NCBI GenBank assembly: GCA_021234155.1
Contig: JAJEKV010000140.1
Span: forward strand, 124,001 to 188,000
DNA: 64,000 nucleotides
Reading direction: 5' to 3'
DNA from: Isoetes taiwanensis
Taxonomy: Eukaryota; Streptophyta; Lycopodiopsida; Isoetales; Isoetaceae
Below are positions 22,365-33,063 of this stretch, in pieces. Below the pieces are notes generated by a model. That model saw only the letters and a list, made by a program, of their open reading frames with translations. It ran no database searches and had not been told where the DNA came from. Both the position numbers and the translations under genes were made by a program. Every line of letters begins with the position of its first letter. Position 1 is the stretch's first letter.

Positions 22365-23050
22365 GTGGCATTTGATTCCTCGCATCTCGGGGAAGAACTT
22401 TCAGATTTTGAATGGAGAATGCAGGTAATTCTGAAGGATCGGAAGCTCAAGGTAGTGTGTTTGCACAACAGTTCAAAGCAACTATGGATCACTGGACCGA
22501 GATTCTTTTATGTTTGGAAGATGTCTCTCCAGGACGCCCTCAAAATTATAACTTTTGGTTGCGTACAAAGCAAAAACCTCTACAAGATGTTTTTACTCCA
22601 GAGGTAGATGAAGCCGCCGTGGTTGTAAAAACTTTGCCTTCTTATTGTGGGCCAAGCAGATGGGTGTCCAGTATTGCCTACAGATGAGTTCGATCCTCAT
22701 GCATAAGTCACGAAAGGTATGTTTGTTTTAGTCCGACCCGAAGACGATGAAAGTCCAACGTGGTTGGGGTATACAGAAGAAGATGCCATCTTAGATCCAA
22801 AGTCTACCAATTATAGTCATATTTATGTATCATGGTGGATGCCTATTGGTCGTGACTATACAGGTTGTTTAACTAAACGTTGGTGACCCAATCTATCAGA
22901 TCCATCAAGGTATGAGAAGTTAGATGCTATACATTATGCATGGGATGCAAATGACAAAAGACCGAAGACTGTTCAGATTCCAAAATACATTGGTGACATG
23001 TGGGGGAACATGGCATCAGAAGGCTCTCAATCTCAGTCATGTTCTCGATA
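22365..23050 (+). pseudogene. Decayed coding block of unknown family
   Basis: Consecutive open pieces read like a real protein broken by stops and a frame change. 22412-22687 contains TMDHWTEILLCLEDVSPG. From about 22710 there is FVLVRPEDDESPTWLGY, then HIYVSWWMPIGRDYTG, and later YEKLDAIHYAWDANDKRP before a stop near 23050. The charged, Trp-rich pattern WLGYTEEDA...VSWWMP resembles small chromatin-reader-like domains attached to some plant transposon proteins. That is inference and I do not assign a family. An in-frame TGA follows the KRW near 22885. Confidence 0.4.
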
Positions 23051-23469
23051 ATCATATTTATTTATATGTAATTTCTTTTGTATGCATAATTTCTCTTGGC
23101 ATGTGTAGTGTATGATACCATGTTCATGTATTTCATAAGGTCTTCTATCATGCATATCATACCATATATAAAGCAGTATCATTTCTGTTCTTAAAAAATA
23201 AGAAACTAATTTTTCTGGGCTGAGCACAACCCTGGCCCTGACACGTATGCTCCCAATGCATTTTTCAATTCCAATAAAATAAAAAATCTTCAGCCCGCCA
23301 CGTGCTACTAGAGGCGAACTCATTTATTAGCATTTATTATGGCGGAGGAAGAACGCGTGCACATTCTTTGCTGCAGTTTAAGCTTTTTTTTTTTCGTTTC
23401 ATCCTTCTGCGATCCGTTGTTGCCAAGAGGACCGGTTTCGTGATCCCCAGAACCCTAGATTATTGTAAA

Positions 23470-23700
23470 ATGGAGCCCAGCGGAGTTTTGGGCTCCGCTT
23501 TTGTGGATGAAATCTCTCTTGATGGGTCTGGACAGAGTAGCAGGATCATGGTCTATGTTAGACTGAGACCTATGTCTAAGAAAGAGAAGGAAACTGGATG
23601 TCAGAGTTGTGTTAGAGTGATGAACAACAGGGATGTTTTTTTTGACAGAGTTAGCTTCAGAAACAGATTATTTGAGATTGTAGGAGATCGCCAACTGTGA
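23470..23700 (+). pseudogene. Kinesin-8-like N-terminal exon fragment
   Basis: The frame starts ATGGAGCCC at 23470. After about 28 residues it reads SRIMVYVRLRPMSKKEKE, the first beta-strand and P-loop-proximal VRLRP signature of a kinesin motor. SCVRVMNNRDVFF follows, which fits plant kinesin-8 order (VRLRPMSRKEKE...VVNRRDV). The frame ends about 77 residues in, before the P-loop GQTGSGKT, the switch I and the switch II motifs. So this cannot be a motor. The upstream sequence includes a CACGTG G-box (about 23299), as if the 5' end of a gene had been copied with its leader. It lies only a few bases upstream of an NRAMP fragment on the same strand. Confidence 0.65.
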
Positions 23701-23704
23701 AGAA

Positions 23705-23887
23705 ATGGCGCTGGATTTTGTTATCGCCTTCTTCGTGATAATCATGGCAGTCTGTTTCTTTGTGGAAATGAGTTATATAAAGCCAGACGCAGAACAAGCA
23801 TTACACGGTATGTTTGTGCCTACTTTGAAAGGAGATGGAGCCGCCGGATTAGCCATATCTCTTCTTAGAGCCATGATCATGCCGTAG
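23705..23887 (+). pseudogene. NRAMP metal transporter exon fragment
   Basis: The 60 residues starting [19 protein letters not shown] match one membrane helix and the following conserved loop of NRAMP1/6-like divalent metal transporters. They read [10 protein letters not shown], then [20 protein letters not shown] and AMIMP. In the family this is directly followed by HNLFLHSALVLSR, which is missing here. The frame instead hits TAG after MIMP at a potential donor (CC|GTAGAA). It is one exon of a protein that normally has about 12 helices, so it is non-functional alone. Its position immediately after a kinesin exon suggests transduplication of unrelated genes by a transposon. Confidence 0.7.
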
Positions 23888-25164
23888 AACTTTTGCCCTC
23901 TTTTTATAATACATTCCTAACTTTGCTATCCATATTTCCGATCCTTCAACACAAAAGCTATTAAGGTGAATTGTTGAGCCCTAATCCTGCTCATAGACTC
24001 TGTTTAAACACGACTGGTAATCTGATTACTGGCCCCTTTTGTTCTGCAGGATGGTTGCTGGTTCTACTCTTAATAGCCTTCATGATCAATCGTAAGTGCA
24101 ACTGTCTGCAATGGTATGCAACTGTCTGCAGTAAATCAGGCCAAATGTAGAGACTTGGATATAAATGAAGCATCATTATCAAAACTTTTTCTAGAGTTCA
24201 AGGTTGCAATCAAAGTATTTCATTTGTTCAAGCTGCTAGTTGCTAAAAGGTTACATTAAGATTGGTGGTTGATGTAATAAGCCTCATATTTTAGGGGTGG
24301 TTGTATTATTAGTTGAGTTAAGGTCCTATATTTGAGAACTGAATTTTTTTGTATGCTGTGGCTCTTTAACAGTTCAAAGTTAAGGTACTGGTTTGGTGTC
24401 TTTAACTTGCTTCTTGAATTCATAACATGGATTTGAGGATTTTTAGCATGAGAAGCTCGATGTCAGTTGCGAACATCTTCTAATTCTTTCAAGTTTAAGA
24501 TGCTGGTGTAAGTGCGGGCTATTTAGTCTTTCTAGATGGTTCTAGAATCACCTTGCAAAAGGGACGGGAAACAAAATTTAAGTATGCATGCATCAAGCCT
24601 AGCACCTGAATGGAATGCGTATATTGCAATGCTGTTAATTATTGGAGTTTTTTTTGGAATAGATTCTGGATAAGAGCAATACTTATTTAATTCTGGATTT
24701 GGAAGGCTAGCAGCAAAAATCACTTGATGCAGGGGCAGATGTGGCATTGGTGTATCAAGATTGGACATACACGTACACGTTTGAATAGTAGCACAAGTTA
24801 ATTGAAATAAGGTGGATCTTATATCCTGCTTTAAGATGGCTTCTCAACCGGGGCAGTGGAAAAAGTGCAGCTATTTGATAGTTGTATCTTTGCATGTTGC
24901 TCCGCACAAATACGCTGGCTTCTGATGACTACAATGCACTAGTTTCGCATTGTGGACAGATACAGGTCATACATCTGTTTATTAGAGTTACTTTAAAAGA
25001 AATACATCTACTTTATTGCCCAGTATTTCAACAAGAAGTTACACTTGGAAAGGATGTTGTTGCAATTGAAAAGGATAGGTCTTCGAAGTTTTTGTGGTAT
25101 ATAAGTTTCCAGCCATCTAATGGTAAATCGCTTGTTTGCTCCGTATATAACAGAGATAGGTACT
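23888..25164. other. Intergenic between gene fragments
   Basis: No further NRAMP or kinesin exon was recognised. A TTCTGCAG acceptor-like site at about 24043-24050 precedes an open stretch without homology. The region 24882-25160 has open frames that run into the PPR relic without repeat motifs. Confidence 0.4.
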
Positions 25165-25660
25165 TTATAGAAAGCTCTAATTTCTGGATATGTCAAGCAG
25201 GATTGTGTTGTGGAGGCCTTGGAATTGCTACATCAAATGCAAAAGGAAGGTATGACACTTGGTACCATCATATTTATCAACATCCTTGCTTCTGGAGAAA
25301 CTATGCTTTTAGCCGAGGGTGAGTTGACTCATTCATATACTATTCAGCATGGTGTTGCATCAGTTCTATGGTTGATGAAGGGCATTACTATTTTGCTATA
25401 TATGACCATGGCCTTCCCCAAAATCCTGAACATTATGATTGCATAATATATCTCTTGGATTTTGCAAAATGGTTGCTTGAATTTGAGGACCTCATTAATA
25501 GCATGTCTACCGAAGCTCTGATGCTGCTACATAGGCTACTTTGCTAAATGCCTGCGGAATTCATGGTGATATGAAGAGAGGAAGAATATCTGCAGATTGC
25601 CCCCGTCATTTTGACCCAGGAGATGCTGAAATTTATGTCTTGATTGCTAGTTGGTAATAT
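25165..25660 (+). pseudogene. PPR pseudogene, C-terminal repeats
   Basis: Translated pieces in more than one frame follow the order of a PLS-type PPR C-terminus. They are ALISGYVKQD...EALELLHQMQKEGMT (P), IIFINILASG...LAEGELTHSYTIQHG (L), EHYDCIIYLLDFAKWL (S2), LINSM, and LLNACGIHGDMKRG...FDPGDAEIYVLIASW (E1/E2). Stops and at least two frame changes interrupt it (near 25370, and in the segment before LLNAC at about 25530). It is on the same strand as the PPR gene about 4 kb upstream but is not a simple continuation of it. Confidence 0.7.
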
Positions 25661-26525
25661 ACTTGCATCAGAATGCTGGAATTTATTTTTTATTGCAGAT
25701 ATGTGTGCTGAACACTGTAATGCTAACATGCTTGCATGAGAACCAAGTCAAGAGATTTTTCACTTGACTAGTTGTCAGCTAGAATATATACAAAATGGAC
25801 AAGTCAATGAAATGCTAAAATATAATACCATAGATATTTGCAGTTGCTTCAATGACTTTTATTTGTACTTGATGTCCTTTATGGTGTATCTATTTTCTAG
25901 CTAAATAAATTTCTTTGTTTTCCTCATTGACGCTCTTCACTTGCTTCATCACCAAAGAAATCATGGTACTTTCACCTTAGCTTTTGTTGATTGCAGAACA
26001 AATAGACGAACTGTGTCTCCATTAAAATCCCCAGTAAATGGAGATCACTTCTCATGCAATTCCATGTAGATGAGTTCAATTTAATGTTTCTTACATATAA
26101 TTTTTTAGTCTTTCTCTTAACTTAGAGTCATACGTGAATTCCAAAAGTTTGTGCGCTCAATTACCATAGATTCCATAAAATTTTAAGATTCCAAAATTTT
26201 TTTAAGATTCCAAAAAGATTCTTAGAGTTCGATCACGTTGATTCAACTGCGACAGAATGATGTCGAAACACCACTCATTGGAAAGCTCTCGACAAGAGGA
26301 ATCTAACAACATGGGCCCCACCTTCAGTCGGCTTCTCTACTGCAAGTTACAACTATGTAATATCGACGTAAGAAAAGGAAGCTTCCTAGAAAGTGCACCA
26401 ATAAATGCATTGCCACCTCACTATCTTTTTATTAAATAAGGTGCCATCTCACCTTCAATATACAACAATTGCAATTTAATTAAAATAAAAAATAAAAACT
26501 TAATGACTAGGATTTCTTCTGCCCT
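25661..26525. other. Intergenic, AT-rich
   Basis: Nothing recognised. Small local repeats of AAGATTCCAAAA occur at about 26170-26220. Confidence 0.5.
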
Positions 26526-27687
26526 TTGGATCTAACGGCCAAGATTGCCTACACCCACTTTTAAGGCACCTTCTGGGCACCTTCTCCCCTTGGGGCCATC
26601 AGTCACATCTGTTCTGAGCACCGGTCGAATTTGCCCTTCATACATGACGGTCGAGGTTTGGGGCCCTGGCCGCCTCTTTACGACACTGAATGACTTGGAG
26701 CAAAAGTGCGAAGGCATTTTTGGCACGAAGCACTTGGGTGAAACCTTCAGTCCCCTATCGATTCTGGCCGCAGAAATCGGATTCTTTGCCGCCAAATGGG
26801 CAAAATTATGATGTACACATCGCCTATTTTCGTAAAAGTGGTTACTATGGGTGATGCTCGGCCCCGCGACCGGCTTACACCGCGGCCATGAGTCCGGCAC
26901 GCTTAGGGCCCGCTGGAGGGGTAAGAGAGATCGGTGGTTCGCCAGATGGAACGCGGCAGAGCAATGTGATGCGCATAGTTACGCAAAGGGCCGATCGCGG
27001 ATGACTGCGGAGTACCTAGATGCTTGTTTCCTTGGCAAGCTCGGGACCCCATTGCTCTAGAGCAGGTCAAAATGGCCCATTACAAGGAGCACATCAACCC
27101 CGTGGTTAGCCCGGGCCCACAAAACTCTACCGCTCCCCGGGCCCCGGCTTGCACTCATTGCCTCCATTCGCATTGTGTGCCCACCATCTTCGATCGAGGC
27201 AGGCGGGTGGATTGGGGAGCCCCCGCCAGACTCTGCTCGGTCTTTGCCGCCAAACGGGTGCCATTGAGGATGAGTCTCACACTTTCCGAGAGTTGCCCAA
27301 TGTTCACCGATCCGGGCGATCACGCCCCTTAGTACAGTAGGGGCGTGCCCTTTGCATTTGCTGATGAACACACCAGGGTCAAGACGTGTCCCGGGTCATA
27401 CATCCGGGAGGTACTAGACCCGCGAGGTCACCTTTGCCCCTTTGGCTGTCCACGACTAGGCACTACTACGGGTGGTGCATGATCAGATATATTGGGATGT
27501 TTACGCATTTTATATGATTAGCACGCTTTGTCAAGATATCGATTCTTTGCCACGGTTTTTCCCTCGAAAACCCTTCGCCGGGTTTTTAATCCCAAGGTAA
27601 TCCGCTTGTCGCGTTTTGTATTGGGTCCCATAGACCCGATTGGTCTCCGTGGACGATAAAAGTACCTTCCTTCCTTCCTTCCTTCCC
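26526..27687 (+). mobile_element. GC-rich LINE 3' segment with TTCC tail
   Basis: The block is clearly more GC-rich than its surroundings. It encodes, in several frames, a LINE ORF C-terminus that includes a zinc-knuckle-like TGAIEDESH motif near 27260. The LINE at 52-54.8 kb has the comparable SGDIEDEEHVFLTC. The 3' end has the GGTTTTTCCCTCGAAAACCC...TTTTTAATCCCA motif (about 27555-27595), a GGGTC-CCATA-GACCC hairpin (27623-27637), the terminal GTCTCCGTGGAC hairpin (27643-27654), then GATAAAAG and a TTCC tail to 27687. Frame changes show it is dead. The 5' boundary is approximate. Confidence 0.7.
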
Positions 27688-27949
27688 TAGACGAGTTGGG
27701 GAAGAAATGCGTTCCTTGGCCGTAGTAAAGGCCGCCGCGATAAGTTACTATATTTGGAAGTTGGTGTATGATACCGTTAATAAGTTTTCTAAATACTCAT
27801 GTAGTGTACACAACATATATATGATATAGGGTACAACACGTGTGTATACAACCCCAATGAAGGGTCTATAATAAAAAATTCCAATTCTACTTAAACTTTT
27901 CTCAATATAATGAAATTGTGCTTAGTATGCACAATCTTCTCATGGATAG

Positions 27950-29153
27950 AGGTTTTTAGTAGCAAATGGAATAGCAACAATAGAGGTATCGCGAAGCATT
28001 GGCAGAAGGGACAACGAAAGATAAAGGGAACACAACAGAGGTAGGAGGCATAGAGGAAGAAGGGACCATTGCAGGGCAATCTCTCTTAGCACGAAAATTT
28101 GCAAATAGAGCAAGTTGAGGAAACAAGTCAGCAAGCTGCGGACCATTGAGCAATTGCAAGGCATACTTCAAAAAGATAGGGCCACTTTTCACAACCACAA
28201 AGTTAGGAAGACCACAACCAGAAGGAAGAGAGACACAAATTTTAGCTCCATCGACAATAGACTGGGCCAAATGAGTACCCAGACCATTAGCAATATTGAT
28301 AAGAATCTCTGGCACCAAGAAATCAGGAGGAAGATTAGGAATAGAAAACTAACATGGCATCTTAAGAGCATGAGCTGTACCAGGAGCAAATCTAGGTGGG
28401 TAGGGCTGATACAAAATATAATCATTTCACATTGGATCCACACCATGTGCCATCAGTTGCTCAATAGTAGCAGCATCATCAAAAACAATCAAGAAGAATT
28501 TTGTATCTAGTATCTAGCCCTATTTTTCGAAGATGGCTAGTCAACCAATAACCAAACTTCCTAGTATAAAAAAATGCCCAGTATATTGACCAACCACACT
28601 AAACAACATCAAATTACTAATATATTTCTTGTGCAAATCATTATCAATCTCAACCACATTGAAGAGTATTCTTACACATTTCAAGCTGATAAAAAAAATC
28701 AATAGGAGGTGGTTGAAGCTCCAACTGAGTCTCTTTGCCCTTATCTCACCCAAGAGGTTACTAAGATCTTTCTTATTATCTTGAATCATCATATCGCTAG
28801 CTATAGCAACACAAATTGCAGAAGTAGTTGATGACAAGTCCTTCTTGTCCAATCACTAAAGTGCTCCCCGCTAGCATTTACTCCAAGAGTTGAGGACCTG
28901 TAAGAAGGCGCACGAGCCTGATCCTTATTAGAGTTGGCATCAGGGGGTGCCGAGGCACCATCCACGGAAGCATTAATACCATTCAAAGGACTTGTACTAT
29001 TCGATAATTAGCACAGGGTGCCAGTGCAGGAAAACCGCCTTCTTGAAAGACACTCTCGCCAAGAGCCAAAGGGTTAACATGCAATGCCAAATTTGTCCCC
29101 TGCATCAGCATGGATACAAGAGATTTTGCAGGCAATTTGGAAGTTGACGCCAT
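27950..29153 (-). mobile_element. L1-type LINE ORF1 remnant
   Basis: On the minus strand an ATG at 29153 begins MASTSKLPAKSLVSMLMQGT. Coding-like sequence continues through DGASAPPDANSNKDQARAP and ends in a domain reading IPNLPPDFLVPEILINIANG, LGTHLAQSIVDGAKICVSL and GCGLPNFVVVKSGP. This order fits the RNA-binding ORF1 (DUF4283-like) of plant L1-type LINEs, where a W.R.P.LP....E.L..IGN.LG core is usual. Several stops and frame changes are present. No endonuclease or reverse transcriptase follows downstream of 27950, so the copy is incomplete. The family assignment is by motif order only. Confidence 0.5.
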
Positions 29154-29539
29154 TCCTTTTCAAAGGGGTCGAAACTGCCAGGGCCGAAACAGGTATCAGC
29201 CGGAATCTAAAACCTACGATGCCACACACCTTTGAAAATAGCTTTGAATCGGCTTTCCAATGAGCTAATCAAGCTATGAATACAAACGTCAAGCAGCCTC
29301 CGGCAAAAACCATAGAAAATCGCATTACATTAAAGATGGACACATTCCAACAGATGGGGCTCATGCAGTTAAAGTGGAATATCATCAAAAATTTGTGATT
29401 TTACTTTGAAGCAGTACAAGATTTTCATATCACACAACAAGAATTGGTTCTCGATATTTTCCACAATATTTACAAACACTGAATTGAGAAAGTTCACAAT
29501 ATTTGTAAGGTTCCCCCCCTTTTTTTTTTTTTGGGGACA

Positions 29540-29715
29540 TAGGAGAAGGGGGGAAGGGCTAAGGGGGCACAAGTTGAGGAGAAGATGTGGGGAGGGGAAG
29601 GGAGAAAGGGAATGAAAGGGCACAAGTTGAGGAGAGGAAGAGGGGCACACATTAAGGAGAGGAAGAGGGAAAGGGCTCAAACGGCATAAGTTGAGGAGAA
29701 GATGTGGGGAGGGAA
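29540..29715. repeat. Polypurine tract with direct repeats
   Basis: About 175 bases of almost pure A/G on the plus strand, with the module AGTTGAGGAGAAGATGTGGG at about 29571 and 29691. Such a tract may form triplex or other non-B structures. No coding role is seen despite open frames on both strands. Confidence 0.7.
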
Positions 29716-30410
29716 GGAAAACTTCAAATAATTATTAAGAAACGCAGTCAAATAATAGAATAGAATAACAAGGTGTTGCACACGAGGAGTTGCCCTCCGG
29801 TGGTCCGAGAATGTGTTTTCATGGTTTCTGTAGAGAGTGGGTTTGTTCAGGTTTCATCACTCCATGGGTTGTTTGTTTTGTATTGTAAAACTTAGTAGAA
29901 ATGAGCAAAATTCTACAATTATACATCCATATATACTCGAAGATTCTAGTATACCACATTAGAATATTCTAATTTCAGCTCCAATACCTATTCCAATGCT
30001 CTCTATTGTCAGCCATGTTCCTCAATACCATGAATGGGAGCACCATAGCAGCAAGGTTTTGAGCTTTTATAAGCCTAATCCTTTGCTGCTGGAACAGAAT
30101 CCTCTTCAATAGGGAAAACCCATTCTAGTCCTTGATCTAGATCAAACTCTTGTCGATTCCAATTTCCACGACTTGGATGCCCATGATTTTACCCTTGATC
30201 TGCACATAAATGATTCCGTTTCAAAAATTTACATGTGGAAACGACCTGGTCCAAATCATTTTTTGCAGTCTGTAGCAGAATATATATCTAGACTCTTGTC
30301 GATTCTAGTTTCCACGATGATCCTGCACATAAATGATTTCGTTTCATGTAGCAGAATATGTCTGCGGTACTGAGATGAGCTCTTTTATTTTTGAATTGAT
30401 CGCGATCAGG
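29716..30410. other. Intergenic, nothing recognised
   Basis: No domain is visible. The words TTCCACGA and AAATGATTTCGTTTC are repeated at 30160-30345. Confidence 0.45.
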
Positions 30411-30676
30411 GCCCAAGAACCCAGGAGTGCAGCTAGCTGAGCGGTCTTTGTGCAGCTAAGGACCTAGGAAGAAGCTAAAGCTACAGCAGCCACCAGAATA
30501 CCGGTTAGCCGATTTCCAGAGTGACCGCCCAACAACAGAAATGACTGCCAGTTTACACCCAATAATGGGTTTGGCGCAGTTATTGGCATATTTCGGGCAT
30601 ACACTGGCATATACCTGGAATATGCCACAAACCTACATGGACGAGGGTTTTCCCCCTTAGGGGCAACCCAAAAATG
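30411..30676 (+). repeat. Dispersed ~260-bp repeat, copy 1
   Basis: It shares start (GCCCAAGAACCCAGGAG) and end (CCCTTAGGGGCAACCC) with 43432-43672 in the same orientation, with only short indels between. It contains TAGCTGAGCGG (30434-30444), which fits a pol III box A, and a terminal hairpin GGGTTTTCCCCC-TTA-GGGGCAACCC. It may be a SINE or small non-autonomous element. Box B is not clear and no terminal inverted repeat is present. Confidence 0.7.
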
Positions 30677-30960
30677 GTATCTCGAATTGCAATACATAGG
30701 TGATATCTACCCTCGGATTTGCCAAATTAGAACATTTAAAATGGTATTCAAACTCAATACCAGTTACCTGAAAGATCCAAAATTTGTGGAGGCTTGTAAA
30801 AGCATATGACAACAGGCTTTTAGAACGGGTTCAGGGATGGAAACCATGATAACTACCCTAGGCAATATAAAAAACTATGCCAAAAGTTGGGGTAGAGCTT
30901 GATAGCCTTTACAGCCAACTCCATTCACTTAGAGTATTGGGCTTTAATGATGGTATAGAG

Positions 30961-31512
30961 GAGAAGGGGATAGTAGAAGAAATAAAGGCATTCGAGGAAG
31001 TCAAGATAATTGAGAAACGGATGCAAAGCGGGGATTGACTTGGCTAGAAGAAGTTGATTAATGCACCAAGTTCTTCTTTAAGTCGCTAAAGAAAAGAAAA
31101 GGTCGCCTACACTATCAACCATCACACTAGAGGATGGCTCAACTCTCAAGTATCCAGGGGAATCTATAAAGGTACTTACATAACCATTTCCATTCTTTCT
31201 TTGGGGAACACAACTTACATTCCAAGATACATATGAAGCGAGAAGGGGATAATAGAAGAAATAAAGGCATTAGAGGAAGTCAAGATAATTGAGAACAGAT
31301 GCAAAGCGGGATTGACTTGGCTAAAAGAAGTTGATTAATGCACCAAGTTCTTCATTAAGTCAGCTAAAGAAAAGAAAAGGTCATCTACACTATCAACCAT
31401 CACACTAGAGGATGGCTCGACTCTCAAATATCCAAGGAATCTATAAAGGTACTTACATAACCATTTCCATTTCTTTGGGGAACACAACTTACATTCCAAG
31501 ATACATATGAAG
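30961..31512. repeat. ~276-bp tandem duplication inside a LINE
   Basis: Copies at 30961-31239 and 31240-31512 both begin GAGAAGGGGATARTAGAAG and end AAGATACATATGAAG. Small indels and about 5 percent substitutions separate them. The duplicated piece is LINE linker coding sequence, so it arose after or during insertion of that LINE. Confidence 0.9.
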
Positions 31513-32480
31513 AGCTAGTGATCTCAAAAGTCTCACCCATCATGAGCTCTAGCCAGAAAGGCACTCTCTCTCTATCGAGGATCTTGAAAAAGCTATACTC
31601 TTATTGGCTAAAAATAAATGTCCAGGCATGGATGGAACATAGAATTCTACCAGTGTAATTGGGAATGGATTATGTATGATATCTTTTCTACATATACAGA
31701 CTGTATGTAAGCTGAAAATTTAAATCCCAGATTGAACACAGGTTGCATCATCTTGTAACCAAGTGTAAGGAGCCAAACACAATTAATGACTGAAGGCCTA
31801 TCACACTTCTATCTGCATTTTACAAAATCATAGCTAAGGCTATCGCAGAGAAGATCAAAGCAATTTTAGCGGAAGCTATCTCACAGGCCCAATCTAGCTT
31901 CTTAGCAGATAGGAGTATTCTAATCAATGTGGTTGCAGCTTTTGAAGGGTTGCACTGAGCCACAAAAACAGGACAAAAAGTAGTTTATCTAAAGCTAGAT
32001 TTTACCAAGGCATATGACAGCATTAGATGGAGTTCTTTTTGCATAAAACGATGCACATGCTAGATTGTAGGGAATTTTTTACAGAGGGGGTAATGAAGTT
32101 GCTAAGATCTGCTCGAGCCTTAGTCTTATTCCAAGGTGAACCCTCTCCTATATTTGATATTAAAAGGGGCATCATGCAAGGTTGTCCCTTGGCTCCTTTC
32201 CTCTTCAATATAGCAGCAGAAGCTCTTTCATAGATATTCCTGCAAGCCTCTGCATACATCTCATTCAAGGACTAGAAATGTGGGACGGTTCTCAATAAAT
32301 CTGTAACCAATATGTAGACGACCCATTTTTGTTTATAGAGGCGAAGTTGTCATGTGCACAATTCTTGGCCACCTTCTCAATAGCCTCAGGATGCCTCATA
32401 AATTGGAAACCTCAAATTTTGACCTACATATAGCATGCTTTTGAGGTGCTTAGAACTGTGGGCTCTAATGAAGAAATCAC
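30961..32480 (+). mobile_element. LINE fragment: linker and reverse transcriptase
   Basis: In order on the plus strand there is the post-endonuclease linker (TWLKEVD, CTKFFIKSAKEK), an SLEDLEKAILLL...KCPGMDGT segment, and reverse transcriptase blocks. The RT blocks are RPITLLSAFYKIIAKAIAEK, then SSFLADRSILINVVAAFEGL, LKLDFTKAYDSI, RGIMQGCPLAPFLFNIAAEA and QYVDDPFLF (the YxDD box). Stops and frame shifts interrupt it throughout. The linker portion is duplicated in tandem (see the 30961-31512 entry). The endonuclease and the 3' end are missing. Confidence 0.75.
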
Positions 32481-32856
32481 TATCGTAGCCCTTCAGTTGT
32501 CTTAGCTTAGAACCATAGGCTCTAAGGGAACAAATTGCTATATTGCAGCTCTTTAATTGTCTTAGGTTACAACCATAGGCTCTAACAAGCCCTTTAATTC
32601 TCTTTATATTGACTAGCTTGCTAAGCCCCTAGTAGCATCATTCATCACAAAAATTGTTATTTTGTCAATCGATTGTCAAGGGGAAGAGAGAGAGAAAAAA
32701 GATATGATTGATAGCTTAGATTGCTAGGCCACTTACGGCAAAGCCTAGTTGGAAAATTTCATGTTTGTGGAATATAGTTGAGCATTGTGGCAAACCCTAA
32801 TTGAAGGAGCTCTACAAAATTACATGTTTGTGGAATATAGTTGAGCATTGTGACCA
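32448..32856. repeat. Two small tandem arrays
   Basis: At 32448-32600 a unit of about 60 bases, containing TTAGAACCATAGGCTCTAA and AATTGTCTTAG, occurs about 2.5 times. At 32757-32856 a unit containing CATGTTTGTGGAATATAGTT and GAGCATTGTG occurs twice. Both are non-coding. Confidence 0.7.
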
Positions 32857-33063
32857 GCAATAGCAACAGCATGTAGGAGGTTCTATTTCCAAAAGCTCCT
32901 GGATATACCTATAAAGTGATTATTTCCAACGCGTGACACAAACTTGTGGAATAAAATCTTGTGATTAGTTGGCATTTTGAGTTACATCCTTTTTAGTTGG
33001 TGTTTAACTTTTGAAACTTCTAATTTCCAACCAACTCTTTAAGTAAATTAATTAAATTGATCA

